This document shows positions 50,641 to 64,000 of a stretch of 64,000 bases of DNA, one piece after another. Positions within the stretch are counted from its first letter, which is position 1. Every line of letters starts with the position of its first letter. Both the position numbers and the translations under genes were made by a program. A model generated the notes under the pieces. That model saw nothing but the letters and a program-made list of their open reading frames with translations, had not been told where the DNA came from and did no database searches. The stretch comes from Okapia johnstoni (Eukaryota; Chordata; Mammalia; Artiodactyla; Giraffidae), in the NCBI GenBank assembly GCA_024291935.2, contig CM044322.1, positions 21,203,405 to 21,267,404 of the forward strand, read 5' to 3'.

Positions 50641-50939
50641 GGGTCCACAAAACCCAGGTGACTCCCTAAACTTTGGTGAAATATGATAAATCCAGATTCT
50701 TTGAGATGGGATTTGCTGATCACAGGACACTGATTTGGGATAATGGAAGGGTTCTACTGGCCCCTGGCATGATACCTAGAGTATCACCTCAGTCTGAGAT
50801 GTCTTTACCTATCATAGTGTCTTCTGTTATAAGAGAAGTCATGGCAGTCTATTTATGGGCCTTGTGATGTGTTTTTTGTCTTCCTTTTGTGCCTACAAAT
50901 TTTTAATTACCTTTAAAAACCAAATTATAGAGATTGTTT

Positions 50940-51070
50940 CCTCTAACTCTAATGTAAACCCCGTGGCATCAGGACCTATACCTGTATTAGTCACTGCAGA
51001 ATCCCCATAACAGTGACCATCCGAAAAAATACTGAAGTGAGCAAATACTTGTTGAATAATTGAGTGATGA
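50940..51070 (+). repeat. L2 LINE 3' end remnant
   Basis: 'aaaccccgtggcatcaggac', 'ctgtattagtcactgcagaa' and 'gcaaatacttgttgaataat' follow the sense order of the L2 end. Confidence 0.55.
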
Positions 51071-51170
51071 GTTGAATGAGTGAGTCACATAAACAACTGA
51101 CTCATATAAGCTTTGTTTGCAGGCATGGAGGTGATGTCCATATTGAAAGTTATTCAAAGTTGACCTCCAC

Positions 51171-51229
51171 TTCCTTCCTTCCCTTCATCCCTCCTTCCTT
51201 CCCCCCTCCCTTCTTCCACCTCTTCCTGC
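51171..51229. repeat. Homopyrimidine-rich (CCTT)-type tract
   Basis: About 60 bases almost purely C and T on the + strand ('ttccttccttcccttc', 'cctccttccttcccccctcc'), with only isolated A interruptions. Confidence 0.8.
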
Positions 51230-52284
51230 CACAACTATTGAACACCTACTTCATGGAAGGCACTGTGATTGACCGTGGAGCTTGGTATCCTCTGCTGCCA
51301 TGAAGTCTGTCTAGTAGATGAGAACAACAAGCAAATCAAAGATAAAAGTACTTGTGGTTAGTTATGTTAAGCATTCTATGGGTGGTTCAGTAACATAGGG
51401 GAGAATTGGCTGAGTTATGTCACTGAACTGACTTTGAAGGACAAGTAAGGGTTAGCTTAGGGAGAGAGGAGTGACCCAGACCCAGGACAAATAGGCAGGT
51501 CAGATAATGAGACAGTCTTGTGGTTGGCCTGCATGACTGGGATGAGCATAAAAGGGAAATCTGCCTAGAATTTTCTATCTCTGAGCAGTCACCAGCAATG
51601 TTATATAAAACACTGTTACATAAATATTCCAAAATCTGCAAATTGTCTGACAAACCTCATACTACTCTCTCAGCTAAGTGCCAGAAATGTCAGTTTCATG
51701 ATGAAATAAAAGCTGATTTCATTTGTTTGATCTATATTATAGCTGCTAGAAATGATTTATTGATTTTTTAAAGAAAAATATATGTTTAATGCCATCTTTT
51801 GTAAGCATCTTATTAATAGATGTGGAGATCCCATAGACCCCAAACACACTTCTAGATACAAAATTGTAACAGTTTTGAGAGAAATCAATAGAATAATCAG
51901 AAATCTCATGAAAAGATGAATAAAGACCACAATAATTCCATATCTTGCCATTGGTGTAATTTTTTTTAATATGTTCAAAGTTTGCATTTGTTACTTGTCA
52001 GTTGGGTCCAGATGTACCTTAATGCTTTTTCTGTTTGTTTTGTTTTTAATGCCATAAAAATCGAACTTAACACATAAATGAAGTACATACTCTGAGCACA
52101 GCTAGGGTGATGCCAAAGCTCAAAGCCAGGTGTAGGTATATGAAGAACTGTGCATCCTCTGTGAAGCCTGAGGGACGACCTTGCCCACGGTGTTCATCCA
52201 TGTGCTCATGTTCACAAGCCATGGGCAAGTCTATTTGAACGGGGATGAAAGCTTGGAGGAAGTTTGTTCCTCTCAACAAACTTC

Positions 52285-52745
52285 CTTTCTTTAAATTACA
52301 GTATAGTTGATTTACAATGTTATGTTAGTTTCAGATGTAGCAAAGTAACTGAGTTATATATATATATTTTCAGATTTTTTTTACATTGTAGGTTATTATA
52401 AGAAACTGAACATAGTTCCCCGTGCTACACAGTAGGACCTTGTTTATATATTTTATTTTTTAAAGGTTTTTTTTGATGTGGACTATTTTTAATGTCTTTA
52501 TTGAGTTTGTTACAGTATTGCTTCTGTTTTTGTCTTAGTTTTTTGGTCACTAGGCATGTGGGATCTTAATTTCCCCAACCAGGATTCAAACCCACACACT
52601 CACTGCATTGGGAAGCGAAGTTAACTGCTGACCGCCACAGGGAAGTCTGTATCTGTTTTATATATAGTAGTTTGTATCTGCTAATCCTGAGCTCCTATTT
52701 TATCACTCTCCTCTTTCCCCTTTGGTAACCATAAATTTGCCAACA
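52285..52745 (-). repeat. L1 3' end fragment, split by a CHR SINE
   Basis: Reverse complement of L1 3' sequence: 'cagtatagttgatttacaat', 'gttccccgtgctacacagta', and after the SINE 'tttggtaaccataaatttgc'. The CHR copy separates the parts. Confidence 0.7.
52460..52655 (-). repeat. CHR-type SINE inside L1
   Basis: Reverse-complement CHR: 'gcatgtgggatcttaatttc', 'aaccaggattcaaacccaca', 'gaccgccacagggaagtc'. It breaks the surrounding L1 sequence, so it is younger than the L1. Confidence 0.75.
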
Positions 52746-53639
52746 AATTGTTTTTTGTCAGACAAGAAGATTGTACAACTCACCTTGCTCTTTTTGATTT
52801 GGTTGTTAAGTTCCTAGTCCTTCTTGGCCTAGGCTTTCTTTCCATTCATCTACCACCTGTTGGTTTCCTTAGATTATTTGAAAGAAAAATCTTAGAGCAT
52901 CTGTGACTTTCATTGAAACTGCTTAGAATCCCCAGTGGAAGTAGAAGGGTTAATGATAACATCAGAGAACTATGGTTTATCATGAGAATGCAAAAGCAAT
53001 GGAATTTGAGCACCGGCTTTCTGAGACCTCATCATAGAAGGAACATTATCAAAGTGGCTACCCCCATGCCTTTTCCCAGAATAGAGGAGACCCTGCACGT
53101 ACAGTTCACCTACCTTTACCCTCCTCACTAGATAGAGTAGAAAAACAGTCAGGGGATTTGTGTGTAGTGATTTTACAAATTATCATTGCAAAATTTTATT
53201 ATTATTAAATAATATTACAAATTATTATCATATAATTTATGCATATTATTATTTTGGTAATAGTCCACAATTAGCAATTCATAGCAAAGTGTTGTGACAC
53301 CTGCCGTTAACTTGGGTTTTTATGCAGAGAGGCCTTTCCACAGTTTGAGTGACTGTGAATATTTTTTCATATGCCTGTGCTGAGTTTCACCTAATGGCTG
53401 GAGATCATTACTGGTAACTGATTATTAAAAAGCTGAGGTCATCTGAAGCCAGTGACTCTAAGCAGAGGGAATGTTTTGCTAAAGCAGTACTAGACATGCT
53501 AAATGAACTGGCTTAGCCAAATGAAAACCTGTGTTCTAGCTCCCTATGGCTTATTTTTTTAAAAAATTAGTATAAAATATTGCTAATTGAGGTATCTAGG
53601 CTCCTACATGGTAGAGGGGGTCTTTTTTATGTTTAACAA

Positions 53640-53732
53640 TCCTTTTTTTAAAAAAAGAATAATTTTATTTATTAATAAATAATTTAATAATAATATAAAA
53701 TTATAAAATAATTTAAATAATAATAATTTTTT
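53640..53732. repeat. AT-only low-complexity run
   Basis: About 90 bases of almost only A and T, rich in 'aataa' and 'ttta' units, directly at the tail of the next reverse-strand SINE. Probably an expanded SINE tail. Confidence 0.75.
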
Positions 53733-54032
53733 ATTTTTGGCTGGGTCCTCATTGCTGTGCAGGCTTTTCTCTAGTGCAGTAAGTAGGGGCTACTCCCTAG
53801 TTGCAGCGTGCAGGCTTCTCATTGTGGTGGCTTCTCCTGTTGAGGAGCGTGAGCTCTAGGGCACACGGGCTTCAGTAGTTGCAGCACGTGGGCTCTAGAG
53901 TGCTGGCTCAGTAGTTGTGGTGCACAGGCTTAGTTCTCTGCAGCATGTGGTTTCCTCCCAGACCAGGGATTAAACCCATGTTTCCTGCATTGGCCGGCAG
54001 ATTCTTTGTCACTGAGCCACTAGGGAAGCCCC
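53733..54032 (-). repeat. Long CHR-type SINE
   Basis: Reverse complement of the long CHR form with repeated 'agtagttg' and 'cacgggcttcagtagttgca' modules, then 'gaccagggattaaacccatg' and 'gagccactagggaagcccc'. About 300 bases, longer than the other CHR copies here. Confidence 0.78.
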
Positions 54033-54569
54033 TTGAGGGGACTTCGGATGAGCCTAACAAAATAGGGTCATGAAAAGATCAGTGGAAGAGGATCTGGGTG
54101 TAGAACTAGTTCTGCACTGCCAAGTTTTGTAGTTTCTCTGCCTTCATTTCTTCAGAAGAGGAGGAGCTGAGTCCAGAGATTTTTACTGGATCTCGCAGTT
54201 AAGAGAGAACATAGATTTCTGTGTTGAAAATGCAACTAAATTGAGAGTCTAATGGTATCCTCCAGGCATGTAGAAGTGTGTGATGCACAGGCTTATTTTA
54301 ACACAGAGACTTTGAAATGTACCTGCTGTCTTTACCCTGCAGACTAACCTTGAGTTGGACGCTGAGTAGGTGCTTGGTGCAAGGTCCTTTGTTTGCAGTA
54401 GTGCCTCTGTCAGCTAGATGTGCACTTTGAGTAGTTTCTGTTTTTCCTTCAAGAAGTTAGGGTGGATCTAGGTGGAATCAGGCATACTTTCTGTCTCTGT
54501 CCTCTTACAATTCATGAGATAGATGCCAGGCTATGTACGTCTCTGGTGAGCAGAGCTCACTCAGAGTGA

Positions 54570-54800
54570 CTGCAGCCTCATGGTTAAGAAGGTAGGCTCT
54601 GGAGTGGGAGTTGTTTTGGTTCTATTCCAGTCCTATGATTCATTTGCTCTGTGACCTTGGGCAAGTTATTCAGCCTCTGTGCTCTAGCCTTTTCAAATGT
54701 AAAATGGGGAAATTGTTGACCCTACCTCTCAGAATTAAAGTGTAGAGCATTGGGGGCAAATGTCTGATACATAGTAAAAGCCCCATAACAGACCACTGAA
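54570..54800 (+). repeat. MIR SINE, nearly complete
   Basis: Sense MIR: 'ggttaagaaggtaggctctg', 'ctctgtgaccttgggcaagt', 'tttcaaatgtaaaatgggga' and 'gtctgatacatagtaaaagc'. Confidence 0.75.
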
Positions 54801-55338
54801 TTTGCTTTATTCCTGCATAATATGGGGCATGAAGCTATGTCCTGGAACTTATCACAGCCCGGTTGTGAGCATGTGAAAGGAGAATCAGAGAGGAAGGGGG
54901 GCCTGAAGACCTCACTGCCAGCAGGAAAGATGGTGCTTCAACCATTCCTGGGAGACTGATGTTTATGCTCCCCTTACAGCTCTTTAGGGAATAAAATTAC
55001 CTCAAGCTTTCGCTAACTTAATTCAGTGTCTGACAACTTCTTTTGCCTGGGTAGTTATTCCTTCTGTGTGGCTTAATTACCTGTTGTTGCAGTTTCAGTG
55101 TGGGGTGAAGGAAAGGATAGTGGGTCTGACTCTGAGATAAAGGGTCTGCCGAAAAACCGTAGGATTGGACTCAAACACTCATTCTCAGCAGATAGGTGCA
55201 GACTTCCTTCCATTGAGGGCACCCGGTGAGGTGCCCCAGGGGCTCTGTGCGCACGTCTGCAGGGCGGCCAGGAGGGACCAGGGGCGGTACTTAGCCAGGA
55301 CCTAGTATGTGTGGCTCTGGACTCCCACTGTAACCTGA

Positions 55339-55650
55339 AAGTGAAAGTGAGAGTCACTCAGTCATGTCCGACTCTGCGACCCCATGGACTATACAGTCCA
55401 TGGAATTCTCCAGGCCAGAATACTGGAGTGGGTAGCCTTTCCCTTCTCCAGGGGATCTTCCCAACCCAGGGATCGAATCCAGGTCTCTGGCATTGCAGGC
55501 ATATTCTTTATCAGCTGAGCCACAAGGGAAGCCCAAGAATACTGGAGTGGGTAGCCTATCCCTTTTCCAGCAGATCTTCCCGACCTAGGAATCGAACTGG
55601 AGTCTCCTGCACTGCAGGCAGATTCTTTACCAACTGAGCTATGGGGGAAG
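55339..55650 (-). repeat. Composite Bov-tA SINE with duplicated tRNA-like half and 15-bp target duplication
   Basis: Reverse-complement SINE whose segment from 'agaatactggagtgggtagc' to 'gggaagccc' occurs twice (about 55413-55535 and 55534-55650). The whole is bounded by cccactgtaacctga at 55324-55338 and 55651-55665, so it inserted as a dimer rather than by two events. Confidence 0.88.
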
Positions 55651-55854
55651 CCCACTGTAACCTGAGCAGCTTCATATTCCTGCTGTCTCTATGTTTGCTT
55701 GAGAGATCGCACCAGGAGAAAGCGTTATGCAGAGAAAAGAAAAATTTGAAAACCTGGAGGCCAGTGTAAAACCAACCTGACATGACCTGTCATTTGGGAG
55801 CTGATGGTTGCTTCTTGTCAGCTCCTCTGAGCTGCCTGTGTGAAAGCAGCAACA

Positions 55855-55885
55855 TTGTGTATGTGTGTGTCTGCGTGTGTACACA
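55855..55885. repeat. (TG)n-rich simple repeat
   Basis: 'tgtgtatgtgtgtgtctgcg' followed by 'tgtgt'. Imperfect. Confidence 0.6.
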
Positions 55886-56714
55886 TGCTCCTTTGCTCAT
55901 GGTAATGGTTTGGGGAGAGGGAGGATAAATGGGAATATTTACAGGGAGAGGAACTTTATAAATCCAAGACATAATTATTATGAGACTGGAAAAGGCCCCC
56001 TCTAATACATTTGAGGGAATCATCTTGACCCAGCCTTGTGTGGGTGGGTCCCTGGGAATTAATAGAGGGTTTTCATCTCTAGCCTATATGATGGGGCGGC
56101 AGTGATTGAAGCCCAAGGTTGAGAGCAGAACTATTTGGCACATCCCCATTAAATGAAATAGGTTCGGAGGGATATTGACCAAAATAAAGGGAGTGAATAC
56201 AGATTGTGCACGGGAAGATTTATGCCCACTGAGTGCTGTGCAGAGATGGGCTTGCGAGCTTCCCTCCAAATCCTGCCCCGGGCTCATGTCAAGGCGAGAG
56301 ATGTTCCGTCTCACCAAGCACTACATCCTCATCTCTGACAGAAAACTGAGTGGTGTTCAGGTTTTTAAGTGATGGCCTCGGAGGATGGCCTTGGAGCACC
56401 AGAAAGTTCAGAAGGAAACTCCTCTGCCCGTCTGACTTCAGGAGGTGGGTCTCAGTCCCTTCTCTTGAGTGAGAACAAGGATGAAAACATCACTCAAGAC
56501 TGTGGAGTGGGAAAAAGTTGTCTCCCAGAGCAGCAGTAACCCCCAAAGTCATGCTCAAATGATGAGATTTCTCTGCACACTTGGTTGTGAATTTCTGATG
56601 GATGTAAACTTCTCTTTGGTTAGGTTGCTGGTTTTCTCCTGCTTGGGCACTTGGGAGACATTTAAGGTTAGGCTGACATCCTTGATGCCATATGGTACAC
56701 TCCACTAGATACTC

Positions 56715-56860
56715 TGCATTGTTACCTAACATTCCTTAAACCACCCTGTGAGGGTAAGTGGTAACTTCTCCACTATACAGATGAGGAATCTGAGGTTTCA
56801 GATTTATAGGACTTGTTGACCATTGGTGGAGCCAGAGTTAGAGTCTGTACATGACTGATT
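56715..56860 (-). repeat. MIR SINE remnant
   Basis: Reverse-complement MIR core: 'aaccaccctgtgagggtaag', 'atacagatgaggaatctgag', 'ggtggagccagagttagagt'. Confidence 0.6.
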
Positions 56861-57201
56861 TTAAGATATGAAAGAAGAAGAAACTAGTTGCCATTCCACT
56901 GCCAAAAACTAGCCTGAAACTAGCTTTACATGTAGCAGATCTGCCTTAACAAACCTTCTCCCTTATTTCAGCAGCTGAAATCACACACACAGACACATAC
57001 ACACAATCACAAAAACTTCTTTCTTCTTTAAATTGTTTGCTAAGCCAGAAGCAACCATGCATCACTTGAAATGATGTGTGATTACCCCAGTTCCATTTTT
57101 CTTTCACCTTGAACACCAATCACAGCAGACTTGTCCCTGTGCTCCTGAGTGATGCTTGCTATCAGCACTTACTGCACCTCAGTGAATGAATGAATGGGTG
57201 A

Positions 57202-59902
<2,701 letters not shown>

Positions 59903-59925
59903 TGACTGTGTTTGGGCAGCATTTC

Positions 59926-60118
59926 TTTTTTTTTTTCTTTTTTAATATTTATTTGGCTGTGTCAGGTCCCAGTTGCAACATGCGGAATCCTCACTGATGG
60001 CACACAGACCTAGTCTCCCTGCGGTTTGTGGGGTCCCAGCTCCCTGACTGGGGACCGAACCCACACTCCCCAGCACTACAAAGTGGATTCTTAACTACTG
60101 AACCACCAGGGAAGTCCC
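59926..60118 (-). repeat. CHR-type SINE
   Basis: T-rich tail at 59926-59945, then 'atttatttggctgtgtcagg', 'gactggggaccgaacccaca' and 'accaccagggaagtccctg'. Imperfect flanking repeats around 'catttctt' and 'atatttctt' suggest the insertion edges. Confidence 0.8.
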
Positions 60119-60144
60119 TGAGCAATATTTCTTCAGGCCTGTTG

Positions 60145-60370
60145 AGTGCTACTTGCCAAAAATGTAAATACATACAACTCTTTTGACCAAGTAATTTCAT
60201 TGGTGAGAATTTATCCTTGGTAAATAATTGGACAAGTGTGCAAAGATGTGTGTAAAAGACTGTTCATCACAACATTGTTTAAAAGAGCGAAAAATTGGAA
60301 ATAGCTTAAGTGTCCATCAGTGGGGAATTGCTTAACTACCTGTACATCTGTCTCCCATCCAGTGACTTAA
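60145..60370 (+). repeat. Old L1M ORF2 end fragment
   Basis: 'aagtaatttcattggtgaga', 'ttcatcacaacattgtttaa', 'gaaaaattggaaatagctta' and 'gtgtccatcagtggggaatt' match the usual order of decayed L1M sequence. No coding frame is left. Confidence 0.6.
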
Positions 60371-61058
60371 GATGATACTGTAGATCTGTATCTGTTAATA
60401 TGGAAAGTAGCCCACCATCTATTTAATGGTGAAAAAATGAGGTTATAAAATAGAAGGTACAGCAGAATGCCATATTTAAGGGGAATTTTTAAAAAACCTT
60501 TATCTGCTTCTGTATCAGAAAAAAGACAGCATGCATTCATCAAATGTTCACAGTCTTTCTCCGATTTAGAGGACATCAAGGTTGTTCCTTTTATGCATTT
60601 TGGGGTCTTTTGTCTTTTTTCTCTTTTCCATGTTGAATATATATTAAACCTAGAACCAGAAAAAATATAGATATTAAGACATATAGACATGTGCTCCTTA
60701 AGACATGATTCCAGTCTCTATCCACCAGAATCATGACGTGTAATGAAGACAGTTTCCCTTTTTCCCTTGTCCACCTGCCATCCACACCATCCTTCTCTGG
60801 CAGGTGGCCCTCCTCGGTAGGAGGATGGGCTGGTTGGAGGAAGGGCCCTAGTGATGGCCATCACATAAAGGTCTGCTCCTCCAATACACCTGTGTATCAG
60901 GAAGTTCTAGTCTCCGTGGCTACTCCTCTCGACTGTCAGTCGAGCTCTCATTCAAGCTCTCGTTTTTCGCTTGAACTTGCCCAGTGATTTGTTTCATGAA
61001 GACAAAACTGAAGACACTGTTTCTTTTTCTAAAAAAGACCCTTTTCTTTTTACTACAG

Positions 61059-61166
61059 CTGGTTCCGCCTTCCTGAACCCTGAAGGGGACTCTAGCACAG
61101 AGGCAGAAAATGATCCCCAACTGACTTTTTACACTGACCCCTCACGGAGCCGAAGGCGCAGTAGAG
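61059..61166 (+). CDS. ASTN1: ASTN1 coding exon, cytoplasmic segment (probably exon 5)
   Basis: 108 bases between 'ttttactacag' and 'gtagga'. It completes the Ala codon, then encodes 35 residues from G-S-A-F-L-N-P-E-G to S-R-S-R-R-R-S-R, and leaves one base for the next exon. The acidic stretch (STEAENDPQ), the 'LTFYTDP' motif and the Arg/Ser-rich end are shared hallmarks of ASTN1 and ASTN2 shortly before their second transmembrane helix. Like the preceding exon it is phase-symmetric. The MIR488 hairpin follows 172 bases after its donor site. Confidence 0.96.
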
Positions 61167-61338
61167 GTAGGAAGGTTGGAGGGGGAAAGTGGGGAGAGAG
61201 GGGCAGTGGAGAGGGGAAGGCAAGGAGCTGCAGAGGTGCTGGGTCTAGGTGGGGGCTCTGGGGACTAAAGCCAGTTTCTGCAGGAAGATTGGCGTTTCCT
61301 CCTAAGGAGGAAGGAAGAGCCTAGAGTGGAAGACTTCA

Positions 61339-61421
61339 GAGAATCATCTCTCCCAGATAATGGCACTGTCAAACAGGTTTCCAGGTTGTTTGAAAGGCTG
61401 TTTCTTGGTCAGAAGACTCTC
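61339..61421 (+). ncRNA. MIR488: MIR488 microRNA precursor (intronic)
   Basis: An 83-base segment matching the miR-488 hairpin, which is known to lie in an ASTN1 intron. The 5p product should be 61352-61372 (starts cccagataatgg) and the 3p product 61390-61410 (starts ttgaaaggct, ends cttggtc). The arms pair around a short loop near 61375-61385, for instance caaaca with tgtttg. The 3p seed tgaaagg is intact. Against the human sequence as I remember it, 5p position 17 and 3p position 11 are substituted, both outside the seed. It lies on the sense strand in the intron, so it is probably cut from the ASTN1 pre-mRNA. miR-488 is reported as enriched in brain, in line with its host. Confidence 0.93.
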
Positions 61422-61869
61422 AATTCCTTCCGGAAGCCTCAGGAGCCATATTTTGCTGTTTAGACACAGGAAATAAAGTTGATAAAGTGTGTTATGTGAA
61501 AAATAGACAATATATGTACCCGTGCTTACCCAGCCATCCTGAGATTGAGTGAGACACACGGGGCTTAGCGGGTGGGATAGTTGAGGAACCATGTGGCCTG
61601 GAAAAACATGTGTAATGGTTTTTGGCCTTTAATCATCCACTCAGAAGAATCACAGGACCCCCACAGTCCTAGTCCCCTCCCTTCTCCTAGCAGGACCCGG
61701 CTCAGTTCGTTCATTCTCCTCAGCATCGATAGAGTTGTCCACCATGCAGCCACAGCCCACGCCTCCCCACCTTGATGTTCAGTGGCTTCAGGCGTGGCTG
61801 TTGCAGCCGTGGCTGCCACTGCCTTCGACCTTGAGGTCTCACCGTCATCATCGCTGAGGGAGGTCTGTG

Positions 61870-62160
61870 TTCAGGCACCAATCAGCTTCACCATTTACTT
61901 GCTGTGTGATGTTGGATAAGGACAACAACTTCTCTGAGCCTCAGTTTCCATGTTAAATGGATGAGCAATACCTCATGCGGAGAAGGCAATGGCACCCCAC
62001 TCCAGCATTCTTGCCTGGAAAATCCCATGGACGGAGGAGCCTGGTAGGCTACATACAGTCCATGTGGTCGCAAAGAGTCGGACACGATTGAGTGACTTCA
62101 CTTCACATACCTCATGCACAGGGCTAAGTTATATTAAAATGTGCTCTTACGGTGACTGAC
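61870..62160 (+). repeat. MIR SINE interrupted by Bov-A
   Basis: Sense MIR sequence ('caccatttacttgctgtgtg', 'ctgagcctcagtttccatgt') stops at 61978 and resumes after the Bov-A at about 62107 ('cctcatgcacagggc'). Confidence 0.6.
61979..62106 (+). repeat. Bov-A SINE with 11-bp target duplication
   Basis: 'ggagaaggcaatggcacccc', 'gcctggaaaatcccatggac' to 'cacgattgagtgacttcact'. Flanked by identical atacctcatgc at 61968-61978 and 62107-62117. Confidence 0.93.
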
Positions 62161-62806
62161 AAGGCATTATGAGATCTCTACTGTGTTGCTGTTAGAACTC
62201 TCCACAGTGGAACCTTGGGGTTTCTACAGCATTTCATCTCAAGTAATTTTAGACAGGGACCCCTCAAGATATATTGGAAGGTATTTGACATCACCTTGTG
62301 TTATAGTCAGTAACCTTCCTCCAACCAATAATCAACCAATGTCCCCCAGTAGACACCTATCTTTTGGCTATCTCCCACCTGCACTCAAGTTCCTGACATA
62401 CTGAGAAGTTCTTCTCAGAGACTGAAGGAAGCTCTGTGAATTCCTTAGTTCCAGTTTCTGCAGGCTCTGCTGCTATCAGTACAAAAGTTCTTCCTACCAC
62501 TTTCCTCAAGAGATCAATGGGGCTCTGGGCCACCTAATGTCTGATGCTCCAGTATCCTTGAGGTGAGAATATGGACCTTTGACCCTCGTTACCTATTTCT
62601 ATACATCAGAAAGTTGACCTAGGCCCATCTACCCTAGGCCACAGCAAAGCGGCTGGGTTTCTGCTTTTATAAAACCCTTCTTAGGAAAATCTATAGTAAT
62701 GAATTAGAATGAGTTTCTTTGCAGCATAAAACTATTCCTTTTAAAATAACAAGCTCTCCTAGTGCATCAACTGTTTGTTGTGATTAACTAGACTGTAAGC
62801 TTCTTA

Positions 62807-63089
62807 CTGGAGAAGGCAATGGCACCCCTCTCCAGTGCTCTTGCCTGGAAAATCCCATGGACAGAGGAGCCTGGTAGGCTGCAGTCCATGGGGTCGCTAA
62901 GAGTCACACAGGACTGAGCGACTTCACTTTCACTTTTCACTTTCATGCATTGGAGAAGGAAAAGGCAACCCACTCCAGTGTTCTTGCCTGGAGAATCCCA
63001 GGGATGGGGCTGCCTGGTGGGCTGCCGTCTATGGGGTCGCACAGAGTCAGACACGACTGAAGCAAGTTAGCAGCAGCAGCAGCAGCAGC
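62807..63089 (+). repeat. Bov-A2 dimeric SINE with 10-bp target duplication
   Basis: Two monomers separated by 'cactttcacttttcactttc' and 'atgcattggagaagg'. It ends in an (AGC)n run at about 63068-63088. Flanked by aagcttctta at 62797-62806 and 63090-63099. Confidence 0.93.
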
Positions 63090-63664
63090 AAGCTTCTTAT
63101 GGAGGGGCATGTCTAATTTATTTTTCTAAAGTGCCTAGTGAGGGATTTTGCCTGTAATAGATGCTCGCCAGTGTTTGTTGAATTGAACTGGATACATCAA
63201 TCAGGCCAGCAGGAAATTTTATAACCCACACGCCATGGGTCAGGCTTTGTGATCGGGAGTAGAAACATGAAAACATGGCACAGTGATAAGGCTTAATTTA
63301 ATAATATAAATAAAGTAAAATGAGTACTCAGAAGAGAGAACAGTTAATTCTACCTGGCAGCAAAAGGAGACAAAAAAGGAGAAAATAATTAGCCTTGGTT
63401 TGTATACAATGTATAGAATTTCTTGAAAGAGAAAAATTCTAGGGGAAGGGCATTTCAGTAGAGGAAAAGAGCGGATACAAAGCCTTGAAAGCACAAAAGA
63501 ACATGGCATTTTCAAGCAAGGAAAAGGAGTTCAGTATGGCAGTTGTAATCCAGGATTTGAATAAACAGGCACACCAGGAGACGAGGGATGGGTGGGTAAC
63601 AGGCTAGCTGCCAGAGGACCGTGCAAACCATTTACTGGGTTTGCACTTGGTTCTGTAGGTCAAA

Positions 63665-63876
63665 TGCATTTAAGGCTTGTAGCTCAGTTGGTAAAGAATT
63701 GTAGGCATACAATTCAGGAGACCTGGGTTCAATTTCTGGGTTCGGGAGATCCTCTGGAGAAGGAAATGGCAATCCACTCCAGTATTCTTGCCTGGAGAAT
63801 ACCATGGACAGAGGAGCCTACCATCCACGGGGTGGTAAGAGTCGGACACGACTTAGCGACTCAACAGCCACCACCA
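63665..63876 (+). repeat. Bov-tA SINE with 12-bp target duplication
   Basis: 'gcttgtagctcagttggtaa' tRNA-derived start with a readable box-B-like 'gggttcaatttc', then 'ggagaaggaaatggcaatcc' to 'cgacttagcgactcaacagc'. Flanked by identical ctgtaggtcaaa at 63653-63664 and 63877-63888. Confidence 0.93.
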
Positions 63877-64000
63877 CTGTAGGTCAAAGGGAACCCCTGG
63901 AAATTGTGAAGTCCGGTAGAGATGCTGGGTGATGGGTTGATGCTGCAGAAGGACCAGAGAGACAAGAGGCTTGGTAGCAAGTCGTTGCTGCCACAGGAGA

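Larger units (their letters stand above)
61167..64000 (+). other. ASTN1: ASTN1 intron downstream of the last exon, 5' part
   Basis: Begins with the donor at 61167 and continues past the window. It contains MIR488, a MIR SINE split by a Bov-A, a Bov-A2 and a Bov-tA. The stretches 61430-61870, 62160-62790 and 63100-63650 hold nothing I can name. No further ASTN1 exon (the one with the second transmembrane helix) is present. Confidence 0.9.

Noticed and set aside
63665..63740. tRNA-like sequence with box-B-like motif as a tRNA gene
   Set aside because: It is the 5' part of a Bov-tA SINE flanked by a 12-bp target duplication, not a tRNA gene.

Overview
The window is nuclear DNA from a ruminant, almost certainly a bovid (cattle, sheep, goat or a close relative). 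The evidence is the interspersed repeats. There are RTE-type BovB LINEs, tRNA-derived Bov-tA and Bov-A/Bov-A2 SINEs, and CHR-type SINEs, several with intact target-site duplications. These lie over an older mammalian layer of MIR, L2, L1M and hAT remnants. Family names come from recognising the sequences, not from a database search.

The only protein-coding gene I can support is ASTN1 (astrotactin-1), a neuronal membrane glycoprotein of glial-guided neuron migration, read on the + strand. Four coding exons lie in the window: 24747-24934, 57292-57685, 59658-59804 and 61059-61166. They join in phase to give about 279 codons. These cover the end of the N-terminal extracellular segment with an N-glycosylation sequon, the first transmembrane helix with its basic stop-transfer cluster, and most of the cytoplasmic region before the second helix. 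The signal-peptide exon and promoter lie upstream of the window; the second helix and the large C-terminal extracellular part lie downstream. The MIR488 microRNA hairpin sits on the same strand about 170 bases after the last exon, so host gene and microRNA probably share a transcript.

Layout. 1-24746 is intron sequence before the first exon seen. It holds MIRs, L1 ends, two BovB copies in opposite orientation around 10-15 kb (one carrying a nested L1 tail), and a CpG-rich patch beside a homeodomain-motif-rich segment near 3.2-3.6 kb. 24935-57291 is one 32-kb intron. It contains a possible unannotated 29-codon in-frame cassette exon (26975-27061), a BovB insertion with twin-priming structure bounded by a 13-bp duplication (36014-38003), many SINEs, and a 135-bp segment duplicated 1,090 bp away. 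57292-61166 is the exon-dense part. 61167-64000 is intron with MIR488 and three bovid SINEs.

The best candidates for something undescribed are the cassette exon, the twin-primed BovB and the local duplications. I see no CRISPR array, operon, rRNA, functional tRNA gene or intact transposon ORF. Most long open frames fall in repeats or on the antisense strand.
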